A DNA stretch of 64,000 nucleotides from Stutzerimonas stutzeri. GTDB taxonomy: Bacteria > Pseudomonadota > Gammaproteobacteria > Pseudomonadales > Pseudomonadaceae. The position numbers were made by a program, and so were the translations under genes. Below are positions 1 to 8,634 of the stretch, piece after piece. The stretch is taken from positions 62,001 through 126,000 of the forward strand of contig DDKB01000001.1 of assembly GCA_002339675.1 (NCBI GenBank). The letters run 5' to 3'. Under the pieces are notes generated by a model. It saw nothing but the letters and a program-made list of their open reading frames with translations, made no database searches and was not told where the DNA came from. Every line of letters starts with the position of its first letter. Within the stretch, counting starts at the first letter, position 1.

Positions 1-111
1 GTGTGCTGCCTGGGCAACTGCGACAAGGCGCCGGCGCTGATGATCGACGACGATACCTTTGGGGACGTACAGCCCGCCGGTGTCGCCGCCCTGCTGGAGG
101 CCTATCAATGA
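1..111 (+). CDS. nuoE: NADH-quinone oxidoreductase subunit E, 3' end only
   Basis: Only the last 36 codons are present; the 5' part lies before the window. The frame reads V-C-C-L-G-N-C-D-K-A-P and ends in TGA. The C-L-G-x-C piece is the second half of the [2Fe-2S] (N1a) ligand set typical of the NuoE thioredoxin-like subunit, which with NuoF forms the NADH-oxidising tip of complex I. The stop codon overlaps the nuoF start as ATGA, so the two are probably translationally coupled. The call rests on this short motif plus position directly before nuoF. Confidence 0.9.
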   Translation: MCCLGNCDKAPALMIDDDTFGDVQPAGVAALLEAYQ

Positions 112-1472
112 GCCAGCCCAACGCGTTGAAGATGCTTCAATCCTTTGGCCCAGCCAACCGAACCGCCCGTCGCGAAGAAACCCACCCGCTGACCTGGCGT
201 CTGCGCGATGACGGCGAGCCGGTCTGGCTCGAGGAGTACCAGCAGAAAGACGGTTACGCGGCGCTGCGCAAGGCACTGGCCGACATGGCCGGCGCCGATA
301 TCGTGCAAACCGTCAAAGACTCCGGGCTCAAGGGGCGCGGCGGCGCAGGCTTCCCCACCGGGGTGAAGTGGGGCCTGATGCCGGCGGACGAGTCGCTGAA
401 CATTCGTTATCTGCTGTGCAACGCCGACGAGATGGAGCCCAACACCTGGAAGGACCGCCTGTTGATGGAGCAGCTGCCGCACCTGCTGATCGAAGGCATG
501 ATCATCAGCGCGCGCGCACTCAAGGCCTATCGCGGCTACATCTTCCTGCGCGGCGAATACGTCGATGCAGCACGCAACCTCAACCGCGCCGTCGAGGAAG
601 CCAAGGCCGCCGGCCTGCTTGGCAAGAACATCCTCGGCAGCGGCTTCGACTTCGAGCTGTTCGTGCACACCGGCGCCGGCCGCTACATCTGTGGCGAGGA
701 AACCGCGCTGATCAACTCGCTGGAAGGCCGTCGCGCCAACCCGCGCGCCAAACCGCCCTTCCCTGCCGCCGTCGGCGTCTGGGGCAAGCCGACCTGCGTC
801 AACAACGTCGAAACCCTGTGCAACGTGCCGGCAATCATTGGTCACGGTGTGGACTGGTACAAATCCCTCGCCCGCCCCGGCAGTGATGACATGGGCAGCA
901 AGCTGATGGGCTTTTCCGGCAAGGTAAAGAACCCCGGCATCTGGGAGTTGCCCTTCGGCATCACCGCGCAGGAGCTGTTCGAGGACTACGCCGGCGGCAT
1001 GAAGGACGGGTACCGCCTCAAATGCTGGCAACCCGGCGGCGCTGGCACCGGCTTCCTGCTACCCGAACATCTCGAGGCGCAGATGTACGCCGGCGGGGTG
1101 GCCAAATTCGGCACGCGGATGGGCACCGGCTTGGCACTGGCGGTGGACCACACCGTGAGCATGGTCTCGCTGCTGCGCAACATGGAAGAGTTCTTCGCTC
1201 GCGAGTCCTGCGGCTGGTGCACCCCGTGCCGCGATGGCCTGCCCTGGAGCGTGAAGACCCTGCGTGCGCTGGAGCGCGGCCAGGGTACGTCCCAGGATCT
1301 CGACATCCTGCTACGCCTGGTGGACTTCCTCGGTCCCGGCAAGACCTTCTGCGCGCATGCGCCCGGCGCGGTAGAGCCGTTGGGCGCCGCGATCAAATAC
1401 TTCCGACATGAGTTTGAAGCGGGTGTTGCCCAGACCACCGTCCCACCCGCGCAGCCGGCACTAACGCATTAA
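108..1472 (+). CDS. nuoF: NADH-quinone oxidoreductase subunit F (FMN and NADH binding)
   Basis: 454-residue peripheral-arm subunit of complex I that takes the hydride from NADH through FMN and passes electrons to the iron-sulfur chain. A glycine-rich GRGGAGFPTG segment near residue 65 and GAGRYICGEETAL near residue 185 form the FMN/NADH site. The N3 [4Fe-4S] ligands are visible as ESCGWCTPC near residue 367 plus a further Cys in FCAHAPGA near 414. The open frame extends 35 codons further upstream, but I chose the ATG at 108 because it overlaps the nuoE TGA (ATGA) and gives the usual family N-terminus and length. It is followed by a 124-base gap with a strong hairpin before nuoG. Confidence 0.98.
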   Translation: MSQPNALKMLQSFGPANRTARREETHPLTWRLRDDGEPVWLEEYQQKDGYAALRKALADMAGADIVQTVKDSGLKGRGGAGFPTGVKWGLMPADESLNIRYLLCNADEMEPNTWKDRLLMEQLPHLLIEGMIISARALKAYRGYIFLRGEYVDAARNLNRAVEEAKAAGLLGKNILGSGFDFELFVHTGAGRYICGEETALINSLEGRRANPRAKPPFPAAVGVWGKPTCVNNVETLCNVPAIIGHGVDWYKSLARPGSDDMGSKLMGFSGKVKNPGIWELPFGITAQELFEDYAGGMKDGYRLKCWQPGGAGTGFLLPEHLEAQMYAGGVAKFGTRMGTGLALAVDHTVSMVSLLRNMEEFFARESCGWCTPCRDGLPWSVKTLRALERGQGTSQDLDILLRLVDFLGPGKTFCAHAPGAVEPLGAAIKYFRHEFEAGVAQTTVPPAQPALTH

Positions 1473-1488
1473 GAGACGCTGAAGGGCC

Positions 1489-1543
1489 AGAGGCTGGACG
1501 AAAAGGCAACTCGAGCCTCGTCCACCTCGAGCGTTCAGCCTCT
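1489..1543 (+). repeat. Inverted repeat between nuoF and nuoG
   Basis: AGAGGCTGGACGA at 1489-1501 faces GCGTTCAGCCTCT at 1531-1543. It gives 12 pairs with one G-U and one terminal mismatch. A competing inner stem, TGGACGA/TCGTCCA (1495-1501 with 1518-1524), is also possible. No T-run follows, so it is not a plain intrinsic terminator. It may protect or segment the nuo transcript. Confidence 0.6.
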
Positions 1544-1596
1544 AGAAAAAGAATCCTATTAGCCAGACCCGCGCAAGCGGATGAGAAGACCCTGAA

Positions 1597-4302
1597 ATGG
1601 CCACTATCCATGTAGACGGCAACGACTACGAAGTCGACGGAGCGGACAACCTGTTGCAGGCCTGCCTCTCGCTCGGCCTCGACATCCCGTACTTCTGCTG
1701 GCACCCGGCGCTCGGCAGTGTCGGCGCGTGTCGCCAGTGCGCGGTCAAGCAGTACAGCGGCGCGGACGACACCCGTGGCCGGCTGGTGATGTCCTGCATG
1801 ACTCCCGCGACCGACAACAGCTGGATCTCCATCGACGACGAGGAAGCCAGGGCCTTTCGCGCCAGCGTGGTGGAGTGGCTGATGATCAACCACCCGCACG
1901 ACTGCCCGGTGTGTGAGGAAGGCGGTCACTGCCACCTGCAGGACATGACGGTAATGACCGGCCACAACCAGCGCCGTTACCGCTTTTCCAAGCGCACCCA
2001 CCAGAACCAGGAACTCGGCCCCTTCATCGCCCACGAGATGAACCGCTGCATCGCCTGCTACCGCTGCACCCGCTACTACAAGGGCTACGCCGGCGGCACC
2101 GACCTGGGCGTCTTCGGCGCTCACGACAACCTGTACTTCGGGCGCGTCGAGGACGGTGTGTTGGAAAGCGAGTTCGCCGGCAACCTCACCGAGGTCTGCC
2201 CGACGGGCGTGTTCACCGACAAGACCCACTCCGAGCGCTACAACCGTAAGTGGGACATGCAGTTCGCGCCGAGCATCTGCCATGGCTGCGCGGCCGGTTG
2301 CAACATCAGCCCCGGCGAGCGCTACGGCGAGCTGCGGCGTATCGAGAACCGCTTCAACGGCGAGGTGAACCACTATTTCCTCTGCGATCGCGGTCGCTTC
2401 GGCTACGGCTACGTCAACCGCAAGGACCGCCCGCGCCAGCCGCAACAGGACGACCAGGTGCTGGGTGTCGATGCCGCCCTGGACGCCGCCGCGGCACTGC
2501 TCGACGGCAAGCGCGTGATCGGCATCGGCTCGCCGCGCGCGAGCCTGGAAAGCAACCATGCCCTGCGCGAGCTGGTCGGCGCCGGGCACTTCTACAACGG
2601 CATCGCCGCCGCCGAGCTCGCGCATATCCAGCTGATCCGCGAGCTGATCGAAAAGGGTCCGCTGCCAGCGCCCACGCTGCGCGATATTGAAAGCCACGAT
2701 GCGGTGTTCATTCTCGGCGAGGACCTGACCCAGACCGCGGCGCGCATGGCGCTGGCCGTCCGCCAGGCGGCAAAGGGCAAGGCCACCAAGATCGCCGCCT
2801 CGATGAAGATCCAGGACTGGCACGCCGCCGCCGTGCAGAACGTCGGCCAGCACGCCTTGTACCCGGTGTTCATCGCCAGCGTCAGCGAGACGCGACTCGA
2901 TGACATCGCCGCACAGAGCGTCCAGGCCGCACCGGCCGATCTGGCCCGCCTGGGCTTTGCGGTGGCCCATGCCATCGACCCCGCAGCGCCAGCGGTGCAG
3001 GGCCTGGAGCGCGACGCATCCGAACTGGCGCAACGCATTGCCGACGCCCTGCTCGCGGCCAGGCGTCCGCTGCTGATCGGGGGTGCGTCGCTGGGCGAGC
3101 GGTCCCTGATCGAGGCGGCCGGCAACATCGCGCAGGCCTTGAAGAACCGCGGCAAGAACGGCTCCCTCAGCCTCGTGGTGCCGGAAGCCAACAGCCTCGG
3201 CGTGGTCCTGCTCGGCGGCGAGTCGGTCGATGCTGCGCTGGACGCGCTGATCGACGGTCGCGCCGATGCCGTGGTGGTGCTGGAGAACGACCTCTATCGC
3301 CGCGCCGACCCGGCGAAGGTGGACCAGGCCCTGGCGACCGCTCAGGCGGTGATCGTCGCTGACCACCAGCGCACCGCAACGGCGGCCAAGGCGCATCTGT
3401 TGCTGTCGGCCGCGAGCTTCGCCGAGGCCGACGGTACCCTGGTCAGCCTCGAGGGCCGCGCGCAACGCTTCTTTCAGGTTTTCGAGCCCAGCTATTACGA
3501 CAGCAGGGTGCTGGTCCGCGAGGGCTGGCGCTGGCTGCATGCGGTGCACTGCACCCGGGCGGGCAAGCCGGTGGACTGGACCACGCTGGACCAGGTCACC
3601 GCGGCCTGCGCCGCGGACCATCCGGTATTGCACGGAATTCTCCAGGCTGCACCGCTCGCCTCGTTCCGCATCAAGGGACTGAAACTGGCCCGCGAACCGC
3701 TGCGCTACAGCGGCCGCACGGCCATGCGCGCCAATATCAGCGTGCATGAGCCACGGCAGCCGCAAGATCCGGACTCGCCGTTCGCCTTTTCCATGGAAGG
3801 CTATTCCGGCAGCGTCGAGGACCGCCAGCAGATCCCGTTCGCCTGGTCCCCGGGCTGGAACTCGCCGCAGGCCTGGAACAAGTTCCAGGACGAAGTCGGC
3901 GGCCACCTGCGTGCCGGCGATCCGGGCGTGCGACTGCTCGACGGTGCGCGCCAGGACCTGGCCTGGGCAGCGGCCCCCGGCGCCTTCGCCCCTGCGCCCG
4001 GGACTTGGCAAGCGGTGCCGCTGCACCAGTTGTTCGGCAGCGACGAGACCTCGGCACTGGCCGCCCCGATCCAGGCACGCATGCCATCCGCCTACGTGGC
4101 CCTGTCCGACGTCGAAGCCAGCCGCCTCGGCGTGTCGGACGGCGACTCGCTGGGGTTCCGCATTGCCAATGGTCGCTGGCAATTGCCGGTGCGCATCGAC
4201 GCATCGCTGTGTCCCGGCCTGATCGGCCTGCCGGTGGGGCTGGCGGGCGTCCCGCTGCTGCATGGCAAGGACCTGGCAACCGAACTGGAGGCCGTCCGAT
4301 GA
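1597..4302 (+). CDS. nuoG: NADH-quinone oxidoreductase subunit G
   Basis: 901-residue iron-sulfur subunit of the complex I peripheral arm, close to the size of E. coli NuoG. In order one sees a 2Fe-2S ferredoxin-like domain (FCWHPALGSVGACRQC, residues about 33-52), the His-Cys N5 ligands (DCPVCEEGGHC, about 102-115), the N4 ligands (CIACYRC about 150, with EVCPTG about 200), and CHGCAAGC near residue 228. The last has the form of the extra N7 cluster ligands found in a subset of bacteria including E. coli. The rest is a molybdopterin-oxidoreductase-like fold, expected to carry no cofactor. The ATG at 1597 gives the standard MATIHVDG start. The stop TGA overlaps the nuoH ATG. Confidence 0.98.
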   Translation: MATIHVDGNDYEVDGADNLLQACLSLGLDIPYFCWHPALGSVGACRQCAVKQYSGADDTRGRLVMSCMTPATDNSWISIDDEEARAFRASVVEWLMINHPHDCPVCEEGGHCHLQDMTVMTGHNQRRYRFSKRTHQNQELGPFIAHEMNRCIACYRCTRYYKGYAGGTDLGVFGAHDNLYFGRVEDGVLESEFAGNLTEVCPTGVFTDKTHSERYNRKWDMQFAPSICHGCAAGCNISPGERYGELRRIENRFNGEVNHYFLCDRGRFGYGYVNRKDRPRQPQQDDQVLGVDAALDAAAALLDGKRVIGIGSPRASLESNHALRELVGAGHFYNGIAAAELAHIQLIRELIEKGPLPAPTLRDIESHDAVFILGEDLTQTAARMALAVRQAAKGKATKIAASMKIQDWHAAAVQNVGQHALYPVFIASVSETRLDDIAAQSVQAAPADLARLGFAVAHAIDPAAPAVQGLERDASELAQRIADALLAARRPLLIGGASLGERSLIEAAGNIAQALKNRGKNGSLSLVVPEANSLGVVLLGGESVDAALDALIDGRADAVVVLENDLYRRADPAKVDQALATAQAVIVADHQRTATAAKAHLLLSAASFAEADGTLVSLEGRAQRFFQVFEPSYYDSRVLVREGWRWLHAVHCTRAGKPVDWTTLDQVTAACAADHPVLHGILQAAPLASFRIKGLKLAREPLRYSGRTAMRANISVHEPRQPQDPDSPFAFSMEGYSGSVEDRQQIPFAWSPGWNSPQAWNKFQDEVGGHLRAGDPGVRLLDGARQDLAWAAAPGAFAPAPGTWQAVPLHQLFGSDETSALAAPIQARMPSAYVALSDVEASRLGVSDGDSLGFRIANGRWQLPVRIDASLCPGLIGLPVGLAGVPLLHGKDLATELEAVR

Positions 4303-5294
4303 GCTGGCTGACTCCCGAGGTGATCGATGTGTTCATCGCCGTCGTCAAGGCGCTGGTGATCATGCTCGCGGTGGTGGTGTCTGGGGCACTGCTCAGCTTC
4401 GTCGAACGTCGCCTGCTCGGCTGGTGGCAGGACCGCTACGGCCCCAACCGGGTCGGGCCGTTCGGTATGTTCCAGCTCGCCGCGGACATGCTGAAGATGT
4501 TCTTCAAGGAAGACTGGAACCCGCCGTTTTCCGACCGGCTGATCTTTACCCTGGCGCCGGTGGTGGCGATGAGTTCGCTGCTGATCGCCTTCGCCATCGT
4601 GCCGATAACGCCGACCTGGGGCGTGGCGGATCTGAACATCGGGCTGCTGTTCTTCTTCGCCATGGCCGGCCTCACGGTATACGCGGTGCTCTTCGCCGGC
4701 TGGGCGAGCAACAACAAGTTCGCCCTGCTCGGTGCACTAAGGGCCTCGGCGCAGACGGTGTCCTACGAGGTGTTCCTGGGGCTGTCGCTGATGGGCATCG
4801 TCGCGCAGGCCGGCTCGTTCAACATGCGCGAGATCGTCGAGTATCAGCACCAGCACCTGTGGTTCATCATTCCGCAGTTCTTCGGCTTCTGCACCTTCTT
4901 CATCGCCGGCGTCGCGGTCACTCACCGCCATCCGTTCGACCAGCCGGAAGCCGAGCAGGAGCTGGCCGACGGTTACCACGTCGAGTACGCCGGCATGAAG
5001 TGGGGCATGTTTTTCGTCGGCGAATACATCGGCATCGTGACCATTTCCGCGCTGCTGACCACGCTGTTCTTCGGCGGCTGGCACGGTCCGTTCCTCGACG
5101 CCCTGCCCTGGCTGTCGTTTTTCTGGTTCGCCATCAAAACCGGGTTCTTCATCATGCTGTTCGTGCTGCTGCGCGCCTCGCTGCCGCGCCCGCGCTATGA
5201 CCAGGTGATGGCGTTCGGCTGGAAGTTCTGCCTGCCGCTGACCCTGATCAACCTGCTGGTGACCGGCGCATTCGTGCTGGCCGCGGCCCAGTAA
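4299..5294 (+). CDS. nuoH: NADH-quinone oxidoreductase subunit H
   Basis: 331-residue integral membrane subunit at the junction of the peripheral and membrane arms, forming much of the quinone chamber. About eight hydrophobic helices are apparent. The conserved acidic loop and the FDQPEAEQELADGYHVEY segment (nucleotides about 4937-4990), a hallmark of NuoH/ND1, are intact. An open frame reaches further upstream inside nuoG, but the ATG at 4299 overlaps the nuoG stop (ATGA) and yields the family N-terminus MSWLTPEV. Co-transcribed with nuoG and nuoI. Confidence 0.98.
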   Translation: MSWLTPEVIDVFIAVVKALVIMLAVVVSGALLSFVERRLLGWWQDRYGPNRVGPFGMFQLAADMLKMFFKEDWNPPFSDRLIFTLAPVVAMSSLLIAFAIVPITPTWGVADLNIGLLFFFAMAGLTVYAVLFAGWASNNKFALLGALRASAQTVSYEVFLGLSLMGIVAQAGSFNMREIVEYQHQHLWFIIPQFFGFCTFFIAGVAVTHRHPFDQPEAEQELADGYHVEYAGMKWGMFFVGEYIGIVTISALLTTLFFGGWHGPFLDALPWLSFFWFAIKTGFFIMLFVLLRASLPRPRYDQVMAFGWKFCLPLTLINLLVTGAFVLAAAQ

Positions 5295-5305
5295 GGAGAG
5301 AATTC

Positions 5306-5854
<549 letters not shown>

Positions 5855-5957
5855 CGGCTTTCGATGTCCCGCGCAGGTGGCACGAGAGGCGGACACGCCT
5901 ATCCAGCCTTCCGTTCAGCTTTCAGCCTTCAGCCTTCCCGCGCTCCAGGAGCTCCTG
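5855..5957 (+). other. nuoI-nuoJ intercistronic gap with short pyrimidine-rich repeats
   Basis: The gap holds tandem pieces of TTCAGC (CGTTCAGCTTTCAGCCTTCAGCC, about 5913-5935) resembling the 3' arm of the nuoF-nuoG hairpin. A short open frame starts at 5864 but runs into nuoJ in another frame and shows no coding character. I see no promoter. Confidence 0.45.
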
Positions 5958-6458
5958 ATGGAATTCGCCTTCTACTTTTCCGCCGGCGTGGCGGTCGTCG
6001 CCACGCTGCGGGTGGTGACCGGCAGCAACCCGGTGCATGCCCTGCTCTACCTGATCACCTCGCTGCTGGCGGTATCGATGTGCTTCTTCAGCCTTGGTGC
6101 ACCCTTTGCCGGCGCGCTTGAAGTGATCGTCTACGCCGGCGCCATCATGGTGTTGTTCGTGTTCGTGGTGATGATGCTTAACCTCGGCGGCGATGCGGTC
6201 AGGCAGGAGCGCATCTGGATGGCACCGCGCGTCTGGATCGGGCCGTCGGCATTGGCTCTGCTGCTGCTGGGACAGCTGCTCTGGGCCCTCTTTTCCGCCC
6301 GCACCGAGTCACCCGCCGGATTGCTCGCCGTCGGCCCGAAACCGGTCGGCATCGCCCTGTTCGGGCCCTACCTGCTGCTCGTCGAGTTGGCGTCCATGCT
6401 GCTGCTGGCGGCATTGGTCGCTGCCTTCCACCTGGGCCGCCACGAGGCAAAGGAGTAA
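5958..6458 (+). CDS. nuoJ: NADH-quinone oxidoreductase subunit J
   Basis: 166-residue membrane-arm subunit with five predicted hydrophobic segments. The stretch EVIVYAGAIMVLFVFVVMML contains the conserved helix that includes the pi-bulge region of NuoJ/ND6. The frame is open from 5877 (GTG), but the ATG at 5958 has an AGGAGC ribosome-binding site 6 bases upstream and gives the family start MEFAFYFSAG. Followed after 4 bases by nuoK. Confidence 0.96.
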   Translation: MEFAFYFSAGVAVVATLRVVTGSNPVHALLYLITSLLAVSMCFFSLGAPFAGALEVIVYAGAIMVLFVFVVMMLNLGGDAVRQERIWMAPRVWIGPSALALLLLGQLLWALFSARTESPAGLLAVGPKPVGIALFGPYLLLVELASMLLLAALVAAFHLGRHEAKE

Positions 6459-6462
6459 TCCC

Positions 6463-6771
6463 ATGCAGTCGATCCCCATGGAGCACGGGCTGGCCGTTGC
6501 CGCCGTGCTGTTCTGTCTCGGCCTGGTCGGCCTGATGGTGCGACGCAACATCCTGTTCATGCTGATGAGCCTGGAGGTGATGATGAACGCCACCGGCCTG
6601 GCCTTCGTCGTGGCCGGCAGCCGCTGGCAGCAGGCAGATGGGCAGGTGATGTTCATCCTGGTCATCACCCTGGCGGCAGCGGAGGCGGCCATCGGCCTGG
6701 CGATCCTGCTGCAGCTATACCGGCGCTTCAATACCCTCGATGTCGACGCTGCAAGCGAGATGCGCGGATGA
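6463..6771 (+). CDS. nuoK: NADH-quinone oxidoreductase subunit K
   Basis: 102-residue membrane subunit with three hydrophobic helices, the usual NuoK/ND4L architecture. Conserved membrane glutamates are visible in SLEVMMNA and AAAEAAIGLAI. The ATG at 6463 is preceded by AAGGAG. A second in-frame ATG five codons later would give 97 residues. The stop overlaps the nuoL start (ATGA at 6768-6771). Confidence 0.97.
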   Translation: MQSIPMEHGLAVAAVLFCLGLVGLMVRRNILFMLMSLEVMMNATGLAFVVAGSRWQQADGQVMFILVITLAAAEAAIGLAILLQLYRRFNTLDVDAASEMRG

Positions 6772-8612
6772 ACCTACTATTCCTGACCTTCGTTTTCCCG
6801 CTGCTTGGCTACTTCCTGCTGGCCTTTACTCGTGGACGGATGTCCGAAACGCTCGCCGCGATAATCGGTGTTGGCTCGGTCGGCCTGTCCGCGCTGATTG
6901 CGGCCCTGTGTATCTGGCAGTTCAACACCGCACCGCCCGCCGGTGGCGTCTTTACCCAGCACCTGTGGCAATGGCTGGACGTCGAGGGGTTTCGCGTCGC
7001 CTTTGGTCTGCACCTGGATGGCCTGTCGCTGACGATGCTCGGCGTGGTCACCGGGGTGGGCTTTCTCATCCACCTGTTCGCCAGCTGGTACATGCGTGGC
7101 GAAGAGGGCTACTCGCGCTTTTTCGCCTACACCAACCTGTTCATCTTCAGCATGTTGCTGCTGGTGCTCGGCGACAACCTGCTGCTGCTGTACTTCGGCT
7201 GGGAAGGCGTCGGGCTGTGCTCCTACCTGCTGATCGGCTTCTATTTCAAGGAGCGCAAGAACGGCAACGCCGCGCTCAAGGCCTTCATCGTGACCCGCGT
7301 CGGCGACGTCCTGATGGCGTTCGGTCTGTTCATCCTGTTCATGCAGCTCGGCACACTGGATATCCAGCAGCTGCTGGTGCTGGCGCCGCAGAAGTTCGCC
7401 CGTGGCGACCTCTGGATCACCCTGGCGACGCTGGCGCTACTTGGCGGGGCGGTCGGCAAGTCGGCGCAGCTGCCGCTGCAGACCTGGCTAGCCGATGCCA
7501 TGGCCGGCCCGACGCCGGTCTCGGCGCTGATCCACGCCGCGACCATGGTCACCGCCGGCGTCTACCTCATCGCGCGGACCCACGGGCTGTTCCTGCTGGC
7601 GCCGGACGTCCATGAGCTGGTCGGCATCATTGGCGGCGTGACACTGCTGCTGGCCGGCTGCGCGGCGCTGGTGCAGACCGATATCAAGCGCATCCTCGCC
7701 TACTCGACCATGAGCCAGATTGGCTACATGTTCCTGGCACTGGGCGTTGGCGCCTGGGATGCGGCGATCTTCCACCTGATGACCCACGCCTTCTTCAAGG
7801 CCTTGCTGTTCCTCGCCTCCGGCTCGGTGATCAACGCCTGCCACCATGAGCAGAACATCTTCCGCATGGGTGGGCTGTGGAAGAAGCTGCCGCTGGCCTA
7901 CGCCAGCTTCCTGGTCGGCGGCTCCGCACTTGCGGCCTTGCCGCTGATCACCGCCGGCTTTTATTCCAAGGACGAGATCCTCTGGGAAGCCTTCGCCAGC
8001 GGCCACGACGGCTTGCTGTATGCCGGCCTCGCCGGCGCGTTCATGACCTCGCTGTATACCTTCCGGCTGATCTTCATCGCCTTCCACGGCCCGGCGCACA
8101 CCGATGCCCATGCCGGGCGCGGCATTGCCCACGGCCTGCCGCTGGTGGCGCTGATCGTGCTCTCGACCTTTGTCGGCGCGCTCATCGTGCCACCGCTGGC
8201 CGGCGTCCTGCCGGAAAGCGTCGGCCAAGCCGGCGGCGAGGCCAAGCACAGCCTGGAACTCGCGTCCGGGGCGATTGCGCTGGCGGGCATCCTGCTGGCC
8301 GCCTTGCTCTTTCTCGGCAAGCGCAGCCTGGCAGGCGTCATCGCCGGCAGCGCCCCGGGTCGCCTGCTGAGCCGCTGGTGGTACGCCGCGTGGGGCTTCG
8401 ACTGGCTCTACGACAAGCTCTTCGTGCAGCCCTACCTGTGGCTCTGCCGGCTGCTCGGCCGCGACCCGGTCGATGCGACCTTCGGCCTGGTTCCGCGCGT
8501 CGCGCGCGGAAGCCATGCATTGCTGAGCCGCAGCGAAACCGGCCAGCTGCGCTGGTATGCCCTGTCCATCGTTGGCGGAGCCGTGCTGTTGCTCGGCATC
8601 GTTCTGCTCTGA
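6768..8612 (+). CDS. nuoL: NADH-quinone oxidoreductase subunit L (antiporter-like)
   Basis: 614-residue distal membrane-arm subunit, Mrp-antiporter-like, with many transmembrane helices and a long C-terminal lateral helix region. Conserved features include the WEGVGLCSYLLIGF segment, the FIVTRVGDV motif, PTPVSALIHAATMVTAGVYL, and the lysine helix around QTDIKRILAYSTMSQIGYM. Length agrees with E. coli NuoL (613). The start ATG overlaps the nuoK stop. Confidence 0.98.
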   Translation: MNLLFLTFVFPLLGYFLLAFTRGRMSETLAAIIGVGSVGLSALIAALCIWQFNTAPPAGGVFTQHLWQWLDVEGFRVAFGLHLDGLSLTMLGVVTGVGFLIHLFASWYMRGEEGYSRFFAYTNLFIFSMLLLVLGDNLLLLYFGWEGVGLCSYLLIGFYFKERKNGNAALKAFIVTRVGDVLMAFGLFILFMQLGTLDIQQLLVLAPQKFARGDLWITLATLALLGGAVGKSAQLPLQTWLADAMAGPTPVSALIHAATMVTAGVYLIARTHGLFLLAPDVHELVGIIGGVTLLLAGCAALVQTDIKRILAYSTMSQIGYMFLALGVGAWDAAIFHLMTHAFFKALLFLASGSVINACHHEQNIFRMGGLWKKLPLAYASFLVGGSALAALPLITAGFYSKDEILWEAFASGHDGLLYAGLAGAFMTSLYTFRLIFIAFHGPAHTDAHAGRGIAHGLPLVALIVLSTFVGALIVPPLAGVLPESVGQAGGEAKHSLELASGAIALAGILLAALLFLGKRSLAGVIAGSAPGRLLSRWWYAAWGFDWLYDKLFVQPYLWLCRLLGRDPVDATFGLVPRVARGSHALLSRSETGQLRWYALSIVGGAVLLLGIVLL

Positions 8613-8634
8613 AATTGCGCAAGGACTCGAAACC

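Noticed and set aside
1393..4263. 956-codon open frame on the minus strand opposite nuoG
   Set aside because: Shadow of nuoG in high-GC DNA: no recognisable domain, repetitive Ala/Gly/Arg/Val composition, and nuoG is complete on the other strand.
5864..6121. 85-codon frame starting in the nuoI-nuoJ gap
   Set aside because: Runs out of frame into nuoJ, with no ribosome-binding site and no conserved sequence.
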